From: Lycorma delicatula
Taxonomy: Eukaryota > Arthropoda > Insecta > Hemiptera > Fulgoridae
Reading direction: 5' to 3'
Length of the DNA stretch: 64,000 nt
Assembly (NCBI RefSeq): GCF_047948215.1
Contig: NC_134460.1
Coordinates: forward strand, 12,419,001-12,483,000
In this document: piece by piece, positions 42,819 through 55,300 of the stretch
How the letters are laid out: each line of letters starts with the position of its first letter
Position numbering within the stretch: position 1 is the stretch's first letter
Program-made: the position numbers and the translations under genes
The notes under the pieces: generated by a model
The model's input: the letters and a program-made list of their open reading frames with translations, nothing else
Told to the model about the DNA's origin: nothing
Databases searched by the model: none

Positions 42819-45800
42819 AAACTTATGGTTTTTTTTTTTGTCTTCAGTCATTTGACTGGTTTGATGCAGCTCTCGAAGATTCCCTATCTAGTGCTAGTCG
42901 TTTCATTTCAGTATACCCTCTACATCCTACATCCCCAAAAATTTGTTTTACATACTCCAAACGTGGCCTGCCTACACAATTTTTCCCTTCTACCTGTCCT
43001 TCCAATATTAAAGCGACTATTCCAGGATGCCTTAGTATGTGGCCAATAAGTCTGTCTCTTCTTTTAACTATATATTTCCAAATGCTACTTTCTTCATCTA
43101 TTTGCCGCAATACCTCTTCATTTGTCACTTTATCCACCCGTCTGCTTTTTAACATTCTCCTATTGCATCGCATTTCAAAAGCTTCTAATCTTTTCTTCTC
43201 AGATACTCCGATCGTCCAAGTTTCACTTCCATATAAAGCGACACTCCAAACATACACTTTCAAAAATCTTTTCCTGACATTTAAATTCATTTTTGAGGTA
43301 AACAAATTATATTTCTTACTGAAGGCTCGTTTCGCTTGTGTTATTCGGCATTTTATATCGTTCCTGCTTCGTCCATCTTTAGTAATTCTACTTCCCAAAT
43401 AACAAAATTCTTCTACCTCCATAATCTTTTCTCCTCCTATTTTCACATTCAGCGGTCCATCATTGTTATTTTTACTACATTTCATTACTTTTGTTTTGTT
43501 CTTGTTTATTTTCATGCGATAGTTTTTGCGTAGGACTTCATCTATGCCGTTCATTGTTTCTTCTAAATCCTTTTTACTCTCGGCTAGAATTACTATATCA
43601 TCAGCAAATTGTAGCATCTTTATCTTTTCACCTTGTACTGTTACTCCGAATCTAAATTGTTCTTTAACATCATTAACTGCTAGTTCCATGTAAAGATTAA
43701 AAAGTAACGGAGATAGGGAACATCCTTGTCGGACTCCCTTTCTTATTAGGGCTTCTTTCTTATGTTCTTCAATTGTTATTGTTGCTGTTTGGTTCCTGTA
43801 CATGTTAGCAATTGTTCTTCTATCTCTGTATTTGAACCCTAATTTTTTTTAAATGCTGAACATTTTATTCCAGTCTACGTTATCGAAAGCCTTTTCTAGG
43901 TCTATAAACGCCAAGTATGTTGGTTTGTTTTTCTTTAATCTTCCTTCTACAATTAATCTGAGGCCTAAAATTGCTTCCCTTGTCCCTATACTTTTCCTGA
44001 AACCAAATTGGTCTTCTCCTAACACTTCTTCCACTCTCCTCTCAATTCTTCTGTATAAAATTCTAGTTAAGATTTTTGATGCATGACTAGTTAAACTAAT
44101 TGTTCTGTATTCTTCACATTTATCTGCCCCTGCTTTCTTTGGTATCATAACTATAACACTTTTTTTGAAGTCTGATGGAAATTCCCCATTTTCATAAATA
44201 TTACACACCAGTTTGTATAATCTATCAATCGCTTCCTCACCTGCACTGCGCAGTAATTCTACAGGTATTCCGTCTATTCCAGGAGCCTTTCTGCCATTTA
44301 AATCTTTTAATGCTCTCTTAAATTCAGATCTAGTATTGTTTCTCCCATTTCATCCTCCTCAACTTCCTCTTCTTCCTCTATAACACCATTTTCTAATTCA
44401 TTTCCTCCGTATAACTCTTCAATATATTCCACCCATCTATCGACTTTACCTTTCGTATTATATATTGGTGTACCATCTTTGTTTAACACATTATTACATT
44501 TTAATTTATGTACCCCAAAATTTTCCTTAACTTTCCTGTATGCTCAGTCTATTTTACCAATGTTCATTTCTCTTTCCACTTCTGAACACTTTTCTTTAAT
44601 CCACTCTTCTTTCACCAGTTTGCACTTCCTGTTTATAGCATTTCTTAATTGCCGATAGTTCCTCTTACTTTCTTCATCACTAGCGTTCTTATATTTTCTA
44701 CGTTCATCCATCAGCTGCAATATATCGTCTGAAACCCAAGGTTTTCTACCAGTTCTCTTTATTCCGCCTAAGTTTGCTTCTGCTGATTTAAGAATTTCCT
44801 TTTTAACATTCTCCCATTCTTCTTCTACATTTTCTACCTTATCTTTTTTACTCAGACCTCTTGCGATGTCCTCCTCAAAAATCTTCTTTACCTCCTCTTC
44901 CTCAAGCTTCTCTAAATTCCACCGATTCATCTGACACCTTTTCTTCAGGTTTTTAAACCCCAATCTACATTTCATTATCACCAAATTATGGTCGCTATCA
45001 ATGTCTGCTCCAGGGTAAGTTTTGCAGTCAACGAGTTGATTTCTAAATCTTTGCTTAACCATGATATAATCTATCTGATACCTTCCAGTATCGCCTGGCT
45101 TTTTCCAAGTGTATATTCTTCTATTATGATTTTTAAATTGGGTGTTGGCAATTACTAAATTATACTTCGTGCAAAACTCTATAAGTCGGTCCCCTCTTTC
45201 ATTCCTTTTGCCCAGCCCGTATTCACCCACTATATTTCCTTCCTTGCCTTCTCCAATGCTTGCATTCCAATCTCCAACTATTATTAAATTTTCATCTCCT
45301 TTTACGTGTTTAATTGCTTCATCAATCTCTTCGTATACACACTCTACCTCATCATCACCATGGGCGCTTGTAGGCATATAGACGTTAACAATCGTTGTCG
45401 GTTTAGGTTTTGATTTTATCCTTATTACAATGATTCTATCGCTATGCGTTTTGAAATACTCCACTCTCCTCCCTATCTTCTTGTTCATCACGAAACCTAC
45501 TCCTGCCTGCCCATTATTTGACGCTGAGTTAATTACTCTAAAATCACCTGACCAAAAGTCGCCTTCCTCTTCCCACCGAACCTCACTAATTCCTACTATA
45601 TCCACATTTGTCCTACCCATTTCCCTTTTTAAATTTTCTAGCCTACCAACCTTTTTCAAGCTTCTAACATTCCACGCTCCGACTCGTAGAATGTTATTTT
45701 TTAATTTTCTGGTGACCCCTTCCTTAGTAGTCCCCACCCGGAGATCCGAACGGGGGACTATTTTACCTCCGGAATATTTTACCAAGGAAGGCGCCTCCAT

Positions 45801-46120
45801 TATTGCTATGTGAAAATGCAGAGAGCCACATTTTCTTGGAAAAAAAGCAGCTGTAGTTTTCCATTGCTTTCAGCTGCGCAGTACTCAGAGGACTGAGTGA
45901 TGTTGATACGGCCGTTTAAGTCGTCCTGACTCACGCCCCTAACAACTACTGAAAGAGCTGCTGCCCTCTTTCAGGAATCATTCCTTAGTCTGGCTCTCAA
46001 CAGATACCTCTCCGATATGGTTGCACCTTCGGTCCAGCTACTCTGTATCCTTGAGCACTTAAGCCCCCTCACCAACGGCAAGGTTTCATGATTCATAGAG
46101 AAGGAAAAAAAACTTATGGT
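42819..46120 (-). mobile_element. Nearly full-length RTE-type LINE with 11-bp target duplication
   Basis: The element itself is about 42830-46109, on the minus strand. AAACTTATGGT flanks it at 42819-42829 and 46110-46120. The 3' tail is the T run at 42829-42839 as seen on the plus strand. The 5' UTR (46109 down to about 45800) is GC-rich and carries a ggggcttaagtgctcaagga block near 46060. Total size of about 3.28 kb is normal for RTE elements, so it is not 5'-truncated. An older relative is at 5579-8275. Confidence 0.9.
42844..45800 (-). pseudogene. RTE ORF: APE endonuclease plus reverse transcriptase, broken by three lesions
   Basis: Reads leftwards from ATG 45800. Residues about 40-280 are an APE-type endonuclease with WNVRSL, SEVRWEEEGDF, VGDWNASIG and SDHNLVIMKC. 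Next come a linker and the reverse transcriptase, with PGxDGIPVELLL, YLAFIDLEKAFDNVDWNKM (about 43870), GVRQGCSLSPLLFNLYMELA (about 43710) and LQFADDIVILA (about 43610). The C-terminal RTE region has WSVALYGSETWTI (about 43220) and GRPRLEYVKQI (about 42960). Its closest familiar name is the RTE/BovB-type domain annotated as craniofacial development protein 2-like. Lesions: a stop at about 44541, a 1-base loss near 44325 and a frameshift in the T run near 43847. Confidence 0.88.
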
Positions 46121-47317
46121 ATTCCTTTTTAATTGCATTTTGACCGGTTTTAAGTTTTCTTAGATTACATTTACTTTTTTGCCCGTTATAAAAAAAAAAA
46201 TATTTATAAAAAAGCCACTTCACATCTGAAAATTTTTTATTGATCGATCATCTTGTTCTTATTTCATTAGTTTTAATTTTAAATCCTGGCTCAAGCTTTT
46301 TCAGAATTTAACCAAAATAAGTAAAATATATAACATGTATCATTCACGTGTGTCGTAATGAAAATCCAAATTTGCCTGAATATCTTTTCCCTTTTTACGG
46401 AACTATATCCTAAGTCTGCCGATCCAGGACTTGTTGTGTTAATAGACGTAACAGCAAATAAGACTCGAGTTAAGGGGTACCGACTGACAATGTAATAAAG
46501 TAAAAATATTTCTGTTTTCCTGCATACAATTTGGCAACATGATAAATTTGTATTCTTCTTCTCTGTCTGTTATACTTTTTCTGGAAATATACCACAATAG
46601 GTCATCTGCTGTGCAGTATTTAGCCGGTCATGGCTTTTGATCGGGCCAACGGATTGTTCACATCTAAAAAAAATCCTAAAAAATTGTATCTGGATCTATT
46701 GTATCAGGAATCGATTGGTGTTTGGATTAATTTGGCTTCAGCTGTTAGAATACTATTTTTACTTCACATCCTTCAGTATTTTAAATGCTACCCCCTTAAA
46801 ACATTTCCAGATGTTAAGCCGTAAAATTGTTAGAAGTAAAATTTATTTTCTTATCCCAGACCCAAAAATTATGTGTTATACACTATTAAATAATAAATGG
46901 AATTTTTTTTAGTGAGAATTTAAATTTTAAACTGTTACTGAAATGAATGGTTAACATCTAATTGTATATAATGTTGAATAAAAGTAGTTTTTTATTTATA
47001 ATTGTTAAACGTAATTTCAAAAGTGGAAATTTGAGTAGCATTGTTTTAATCTAGTAAAGGTTTACTTTTATCTTAAATCTGAATAGTTCAGGTAAGATAA
47101 TAACTTATTTAAGCTTTTAATCAAAACTTTATTAATGGTTCTCATGGTCAGGAAAACTATAGCATTCTATTTTCATGTTTATCAGGCTACAATAACCTCT
47201 CCGGTTGATTGCCAGAATAAAACATTAAAATAAAACTTATTTATTGGGATGAAATATGTAAATTCAAAATTTTTAAATTAAAACTTTCTTTTCTAAAGTT
47301 AATAGTAAAGACATATT
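46121..47317 (+). other. Intron, no feature seen
   Basis: AT-rich. Overlapping short frames at 46630-46912 have no recognised motif. Confidence 0.55.
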
Positions 47318-48213
47318 GTTATTGTATATTTTACTGTGAAAGACCGAGATTTGAGCATGTCGACACATACCAAATACAATACGTCTGTGAAATACCGAAA
47401 TATTTGCAGCCGACAAACACAGATAGCGGTTTGAAATTTTGGTATTCTAATTATGACAAAATGTGACATAGGTTTGTCTACTACAAAAAAATATGTTGAG
47501 TCCGGGCGATGATAACGCCGAAGCGTTTTTCCCCCAGAAAAAAACAGATGGGGGTCGAACGATAAATAGAAATTAAAATAAAAATCACCCGATACCAACC
47601 TCTTAAGATGAATAGATTACAAGAAACCCGTAAAAAATGGAAGTTTAAATTTAAGCAAAGCATAACCTACGCTCGCTAACCAACTTTACATATCCAAATT
47701 GTGTATGTTATTCTCCAACATGGGAGGCGATTAATCAAATACACCGCATTCAGGATGCATTGCTGGTGAATGTTTTATTTTTTAATAAAAATATTTTTAT
47801 TCAACTAAGGGTAAACCATCTGACCATTTATTTGTATCTATATCGTTCATCCATGCAGTTAACATGTTCTGATCCTGATCGGCCCTTTTAATTTATAAAA
47901 TGCTGAAAATTTGATTAATTTTTTTATATAAATGCGTTGAATTTTTGATTAATAGCTTCCAACGTTGGAGAATAAGATAATCGTACACAATTTGTATATT
48001 TAACGTTAATTAGACGAGGTAAGCGAGCGTAGGTCATGGACTTAAATTTATGTCTCCTTTTTTTACTAGGGTTTCTTGTAATCTATTACCTTGGAGAATA
48101 GTATATCGGATGATTGTTTTTTTTATCATTTCTGCTTATCATTTTGACCCCCACCAGAGCTTATCTGCGTTTGCCGACGTATACGGGCGAAGATCCGACT
48201 AAGCAAATAAAGT

Positions 48214-50463
48214 ACAGCCCTGCTATAGCGCGGCTCGATATACCGCGCATTATAACTTGTCTTCCAAAAAAAATCTGAATATCTGAAAACAACCTTACCG
48301 TTGTATTCGATATCTGTGTAAAACCGATCATAAACTCTTTGAAATTGTCAACAATAAGCTTCTAATGTAACATCTGTCAATTAGTCACGACCAATTGTAA
48401 AGCCTTGGAATTCCCAAAAACGTGATTCGATAAAACTAAACTATAATTCTAATACAGTAACGGAGAAATTCTTATGATGTACTGCACATGACTCATTTCC
48501 TGTAACAGCGATAAGACCACAATCAGTGTGCTACCTGTATAAAACACAGTATACGGTATCTGAATGTTAAGTATTGGGATTTATTCCGAGCTGCTTTTAC
48601 TGTGTTTATCGGTATCGTTAAGTTTTATTACGTCGATTAATTTATTAGATTTTGTAGCGTTTGTTTTCGTTGGTATTTACCTAACATGTCTAAACGAAAA
48701 ACGTATTCTGTAAACTAAATTTAGACATTATTGAAAAGGTTAAGGCAGGTCGTTCGAAATCCAGTTTATCTCGGAATATACGTGGTTGGGTGAACGAAGA
48801 AGATAAATTGCGTTCTTTTATCGATTCAATAGTTGAAAGAGCCTGACTTCATCGCAAAAAGGTTAGACTTTGTGATGTTAATGTTGTAGATAAGTGTACA
48901 TACCTTTGGTTTTTGCAAAAACAGAGTGAAGGAGTGCCGCTATTGGGGCCAATAGTTCAAGTTCAGGCACTTCATGAACAGATTAACAGTGGAGAAGAAT
49001 TCAGTGTTTCTAGCGGTTGGGTGTCACGATGGAAAATCCGTCATGGTATAGGCCAAGTAAATATCGAAGGAGAATCTCGTTCAGCAGATGCGACGGCAGC
49101 CGAACATTTTTCACAAACAATATTACAATCAGTTGTTCGTCACTGAAGTTATTCTCTTCTATAACCGTATTCCTCCATGACGGTTTTTTCCATCGTGATA
49201 GAAGAGAATAACTAAAGTGACGAACGATTCTATAATTGTGATGAAATGCTTTATATTATAAACTATTGCCAACAAAAACATTAGATGCGAAGCGGGCACC
49301 AAATAAATCTGGTATGAAAATGAACAAAGAAAAGGGTGACTTTTCTTTTTTTATTGACAATAAGTCAGGAAATCATAAATTGAAGCCGTTGCTCAAAAGT
49401 GTGCCAGCCCACGTTGTTTCAAACACGTTAATACGAATTCATTACTGGTTATTTTTAAAAATTCTTGGATGACGTGTGTAATGTTTTTTTAACAAGGTTT
49501 AACTACGAATTTATGCCTTGTGTTAAAAATTATTTAAGAGTTCGAAAATCGGAAGAAAAACCTTTATTCCTTTAACCTTCTTGACAATCGCCCTGCTCAT
49601 CCGTTTACTGACTTGATGAAATCCTAAAGATGGGAAAATAATCGAAACGTTTTTACCCAGGAACACCGCATCTTTTATCCAGCCATTAGACCGAGGAGTT
49701 ATTCGGGCATTTAAAGCTTATTACCGAAGAGAGCTGCTGACCGCTATCTTTAACTCAGAATTAAAAGTAACAGAATTTCTTATGTCAATAAAAATTGTTG
49801 TATACAGCGCTGTAACGGGATGGAGTAACGTAAATTCTATTAAGATTAAAAATGGTTGGTCGTTATTGTCATGGAGTAATACAAAAGACATTGAAACAAG
49901 AAATGCTCATATTTTTTACTGACGAACACGCAAATTCAATCGATCAAGAATTGTCTGTAAGTGATCTCAATGAGTGGGTTCAAGAAGACACTCAAACACC
50001 TGTTGCCCATTACATGATCGACGAAGAACTGTAAACTTCGTTTTATAACCTAACGATAATTTGTCAGAGGAAGTAGGGGAAGGTGTTGCAGAGAGGTCTA
50101 CACCCTCAATAAAAGACGTTCTGGAAAATATAAATATTGTAATAACATGGATGGAGTAACAAAGTGATAGTGATGATCGTCATTATTAGATTGTTTAAAG
50201 TAATATATTACAAACAAGAAATATACAACCGCGAAACAAAAAAAAATAATTTACCTTCAAAGAAAATATATCGTGCGCACCAAACTTGTTTCTATGAAAG
50301 TACACGTAATACTGTATTGGCTTTTTCTATTAAACCATTATTGCTTGATTTTTTGCATATTTTTTTTTAATTTATCCCCTTTGTGATTTAAAATTTACTT
50401 ATCGAAATAACGCGGATGTCACGTAAGTCCCCTGATAACTGCGTTATAGTTGGGTTACTCAGT
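48214..50463 (+). mobile_element. Tigger/pogo-type DNA transposon fossil
   Basis: The left end cagccctgctatagcgcgg at 48214 resembles the reverse of the right end near 50440-50463 (ctgcgttatagttgggttac). TA lies next to both. Size of 2.25 kb and the TATArCGC terminal pattern fit Tigger elements. It carries the decayed transposase described separately, and it sits inside one arm of the foldback element, so it inserted after that element. Confidence 0.6.
48686..50034 (+). pseudogene. Tigger/jerky-type transposase relic
   Basis: Starts MSKRKTYSVKLNLDIIEKVK-like (a frameshift lies within it), the psq/CENP-B N-terminal DNA-binding domain. Then come a GRSKSSLSRNIRGWV-like segment and a CENP-B HTH region (48913-49146) with VQVQALHEQINSGEEFSVSS and GWVSRWKIRHGI. 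After a break, KLLPTKTLDAKRAPNKSGMK-like sequence (about 49262) and LDNRPAHPFTDL-like sequence (about 49575) are parts of the DDE domain. PLDRGVIRAFKAYYRRELLT-like text lies about 49690-49740 and an acidic C-terminal tail ends at 50034. Numerous stops. The order of domains is exactly that of pogo/Tigger proteins. Confidence 0.75.
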
Positions 50464-50563
50464 ATTTCGGTCTTTCACCGACATTTTTTAGTATGTGTCG
50501 ACATTCACCGGAGAGTATTGACATTTACCAGATATCAGTCTTTCACGGTAACATATATACCCA

Positions 50564-50927
50564 ATTTCTGTGCAGTTTAAGCTATAATTACAAAACTTTT
50601 CTATTTTTGCACCAACATTGCTTATTCAAGTACAGTAGTGAACATCTCCTTTTTGTGTGTTTGTTATATTACACCCAAAGTTATAATAAAATTCATGCAT
50701 TTTTAATGCGCTTAAAAAGAATCTTTTTTTATCAATGTATTATGAGACTGTCTGCCATAGTATCATGATTTGAATTTTATCACAGAGTTGCAGACAGTTG
50801 TATTACAGAATTTTTGTTATAGTTGTACTTATTTTTACCATTTTATGGAAAAATTATATTGGAGAGCTTGTAACGTACTTTGTAATTGAATAATATTTGT
50901 TTATTTAAAATTATTAATAAATAAAAA

Positions 50928-51003
<76 letters not shown>

Positions 51004-51789
51004 GTAAATATTTTTTATTAAATTTTTTTTTCAATTATTACATTTTTTAATATTTTTCTGATTTTTTTTTTTTGCATGTTACACCATTCCATTTACAGGA
51101 AACTGAAATAAAACTTCATTGGTCTTCTCAAATTGCAAGTTTAATTACTGATTTATGGATAAAATTCTGTGTATATCTGATATTGTATGGAATATACTAT
51201 GTAATATTTTATTTATTTTATAAATACGTAGTTCAGAACTTTTATAAGAAAATAACCATAATAATGAAGAATCCTCATTAGTCTTTGTAGAAATATTCTC
51301 ATTAAACAAAATTTTATATGATCAAACTTTACTCAAAGATGATTATTTTTATTAAATATCTGTTCCTTTTGAAAAAAGTGTTTTTATTTTATTTTTTTAA
51401 ATAATTGTTAAAACTTATCTGTATGAAATGCAAATTGTAAAGAAAGAGCTGGGTCGAGTGATCTATATTAAAATTGTCATCAGGGCAGTAGGAAAAATTA
51501 ATTATAGAAATTTTTGAAAAATTAATTTAACAACCTTACTCCATAGAGCTGCAAGGTTGGAATTGCGTTTATTTATACCTGATGGTATAACACCCGATGG
51601 TTACACTGATTTCATAAAGTAGATTTGAAACAGTATGTACAAATAGTATTAAGTGACATCGGTTAAATATGTTGAAAAAAAAATTGATAGTAGAAACCAT
51701 TTTACTGTTTTTTTCTGTACTTACAATACCTCTTATAAATACTTCCATTTCTTTTTCTTTCTTTCTAAAATAATTTTCGTGGTTTTTCT
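50564..51789 (+). other. Intron with a long TA microsatellite
   Basis: 50931-51005 is almost pure (TA)n with a few TG interruptions. The remainder is AT-rich. The 51430-51600 block is somewhat GC-richer with no recognised identity. Confidence 0.7.
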
Positions 51790-52340
51790 TCATTTGACAT
51801 GTGCACCAGACACCATGAAATATACAGCCTGTTTTGTGAGGCAAAGGAGAGACCCGTTTGCCAACCTCCTTTCTCTAATCATATTGTTTTTGATGATCTT
51901 GACTGTTTTCTGAAGAGGGTGGTTCACGATGAGTGGCAAAGTGAATGGAATGCTAGAATCAACAGTAAACTTTGTCTAGTAAGAACATTGTATCACTGTG
52001 GGACTCTTAATCCAGGAGTTGCTGTCAAGAGGAAGTTATTTGCCATTTATGAATAAGGCACATTAGACTTTGTCAAGGACATGTCTCGACCGATGCATGT
52101 GTTTATGTTCACTGTGGCTGCCAACTGATTGTACACCACATACTTGTGGATTGTATCTGTTAAACGGCATTGCGTTTGAAATCTAAATTAGGGGCTAACA
52201 TCCATAATAATATTAGGGAACAATACACAACATTGTTACCTACTGTCTTGTTTCTTAAGGCTGTGCATTTACATGCACGTATTTGATTATTCCTATAATA
52301 TGTTTCACCCATTTATGCACGTTTTAATATTAACATTGTT
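51790..52340 (+). mobile_element. RNase H LINE C-terminal tail relic
   Basis: RVVHDEWQSEWNARINSKLC (about 51918) and LVRTLYHCGTLNPGVAVKRK correspond closely to RVVCDDWQSEWKECYHQTIK and LLRTLCHHGALHAGITIKEE in the copy at 11560-12545. Then come a degenerate VHHILVDCIC tail, the attaggggctaacatcc block and the aaggctgtgcatttacatgc block. It is 5'-truncated and decayed. Confidence 0.7.
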
Positions 52341-55300
52341 ATTTTTTCTTCATTTATTATATTCAGTTTGTTATTCATTCTTTTTACAGAATAATAATCA
52401 ATGTCTGGGTATGTTTATACAATTAAAAAATCTCTAGTCTGTAAAACAAGTTACTTGTAAATATGACGTTAGAGTATTCTTCAGAAATATATATTAATTT
52501 ACAGAGTAAATTAGCTAAACAGAATGAAATTATCACTTGAAGGACTGAATACTACCTTTCATTTCAGTGGGCTTAGAGATCTCTTTTTATATCTGCAATG
52601 AAAATAATAAAATAAAAAAATCTCAAGTTAAATAATTATTAAAAATTTATACATTATTGCAAAAAGTCTCTACTGAAAATAAGGCTAAGTAGGTATTTTT
52701 TCTTAAAAATAAGCTGTAAAATCACTGTAAAATATAGAAAGTATATTTTTTAACATATTTGCTGCAAAATTCCTTTGATTTTATAACTGGGGAGAAAGCC
52801 AAATTTTATCCCTTTTCTAGCAGTAATATTATTCCTGGTTAACTCTTTAAAATAAGAAAAGTGATTGATTTCTGAGTTTTAATTAAATTTCTCTCTCTTT
52901 CTGTTAAAATTTGTACTAAAAAAAGGAAAAAAGAAATACTACATTAATTAAATTATATAGATTTTACAAAATTTTGGATTAGTGAATTTTTGTTAATATT
53001 TGTATTTTATTTACGAATGACCAAATATATATTCCAATTTGAAAAAAAAATTTCCATGATCCTTGTGGGTGGTTTGACCATTAAAGAAAAAACTTTTTAT
53101 AAAGTTTAGGAATCAAGTAGCTGATATTCTTTCATCCAATCTTTAAAAATTGATACTAAGATTATGATGAAATGTTGTTTCTAAGCTGGCTCTTCTTGAA
53201 AGAGTTTGTATGAGTGTGTACATGTGATGTGATGTTAGCTGATCTTTGATGTGTAAAATATTCAAACATTATATCATTACTTAACCATAAGTTAAGTTTT
53301 CATAAGTTTTTTTTTTTGTAATCACTAAAAATGAACTAGTGATATTTATTTAATTTTTTCTGTTTACTTTTACAATTTTAATTTTTTTGTAATTTATTTT
53401 AACAAAGTAACATAAAATGACTTCAACATGGAAAATACTAATTTTTGTTAGCGTTGTATATCAGTAATTGTGGTTAATGAGTTCTAAATTATGAATTGGT
53501 GTTTATTGTTGTTTTTTGTTAATATATTGCATGTTTGGGATATTAATAACACAACATAATGTACAGAATAATCTTGCTTGAATTTTTGTTTGATTCAGAA
53601 GAATTTTTGTTTATGTATGATTTAATCTCACCGACTCACTGTTAAACCCAGGAATATATGAGTAATATTGTTATATTCTGTACTTTGTAATGAGTAAATC
53701 AAGTCAGAGACACAGGATTATTGAATATTTTTAACATAATTAATTTAACAAAACCATATCGGTTCAGTTCTTATATAGCAAACAATTACAAACTCTAGTA
53801 AAGTAATAACGTAATTATTTCTCGCTTTCCAAATATCTGAAAAAATATGCTTCCAGAAAATTGTTTCAAATCTGCAACGAATTCCTTCCTCGATGATATT
53901 GTATATGGAGCTTATAAATAATAGCATTCATCTTAAAGAGATTAAGAGACCTTTAAATACATCCATGTTAAATGGAATAACCGTAATGATTGTTGGTGAC
54001 AGGAGTTGCAAGTTGCTCCAAAAATGATTTGATCATCTTTAAAAATAACAAGCATTCGATCCTATTATTATTAGGAAAAGTGAGGAAAGAAATTGTTTTC
54101 CCAGCGGCTTCTTCATCGACCAAATATATGTTTGCATATTAGCATGCCAAACAGACCAAAATCCTGATGATTTTCCTGTGACAATCATCGGTGCAAGACA
54201 GTAGTAAAATTGTCCTTTGTTTATGATCAAGCCATACCGAGCTAATACACATGGCTTCCTTATGTCATGCGATATTATGTTCCAAACTGCGGCTTGAATA
54301 ACTGTATATTTTCATCGACTGTGTTTAGACTTTGCATCATTTATTTAAATTAAATCCAGAATTTAGATGTTGAGATGGCCAAAATAAACAATCTGTTTAA
54401 TTCTTGTAATCCTTTGAAGTTTTGAAGAGAATGGTTTTTATTTTTATCAGAATTGGATTCATGTTTCTATAGCTTCTAAAAATATTCTCTGAGGGAATCT
54501 ACGTATTTACAAATTTTACGTTATTTGCTTGCAATCTAGTCCATGCATTACGCTGTATGCTGGTACTGAAATGTATTCATTATGTTTCATTTTTTCCCAT
54601 AAATTAAATTCTTTTAATTCATTTATGTTGTATTTTTCAACTTTTTGTTAAAATTTTAATTAAAGGTTTAATAGTTTGAAATAATTTGTCATTTCAATAG
54701 CTCTCATCTATTGTTTGTTGTTTTCCTCAAAACAATGTTATGTATATGTGATATTTATATATATTCATATATAATATTATAAATATAGTAAAGATTTTTC
54801 TATAGTAAAGATTTTTCTATTTTTCGGTTGATGATTAATATTATAATGTAATTAATATATATTTATATACCATGTGTGTTTGTGTGTACTTTTTCTAGAT
54901 GGATTACAACTGTCAAAAAAACTAATTATTAAGAATAATTATTTTCAATTCATTCTTTTTATGGAAAAAATGTAAATAAATATACAGTATAAACATGAAA
55001 TATTAAAATTAGGTAGTAACAAATAACAATATATGTTAAAATAAATGTCAGTAATGAATAATCGACAATCATAATTATGAATAAGAATATCTTAACATTT
55101 CTTCTAAGAAAAATAAATCAGTTGTATCTGTTATATGATCAAGTATTTAAACTTAAATGAGTCTTGCAAAGTATTTCAAAGGTTAACAATTTCAAGGTTA
55201 TATAGTCCATTAGAGGAATTTTTGTAAATATTTGATAAAAAATAATACATCGAATAAATAAACATTAGTAATCTTATGTTTTTCTTTGATCACATACCAG

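Larger units (their letters stand above)
47318..50563. mobile_element. Large foldback element, with a Tigger fossil nested in its right arm
   Basis: Inner arms 47500-47735 and 47945-48165 are inverted copies of each other. Examples are cctacgctcgcta / taagcgagcgtagg, tacaagaaaccc / gggtttcttgta and gatgggggtcg / gacccccac. Outer arms 47320-47440 and 50463-50563 are also inverted copies: gcatgtcgacacatac / gtatgtgtcgacat, and gtgaaagaccgag / cggtctttcac. The outer right arm is displaced by 2.25 kb of Tigger sequence. The centre (47736-47944) has no coding potential. The outer arms have internal sub-repeats around CGGTCTTTCAC and GTCGACA. Confidence 0.7.

Noticed and set aside
45430..45813. Plus-strand open frame of 127 codons
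   Set aside because: Antisense of the RTE endonuclease.
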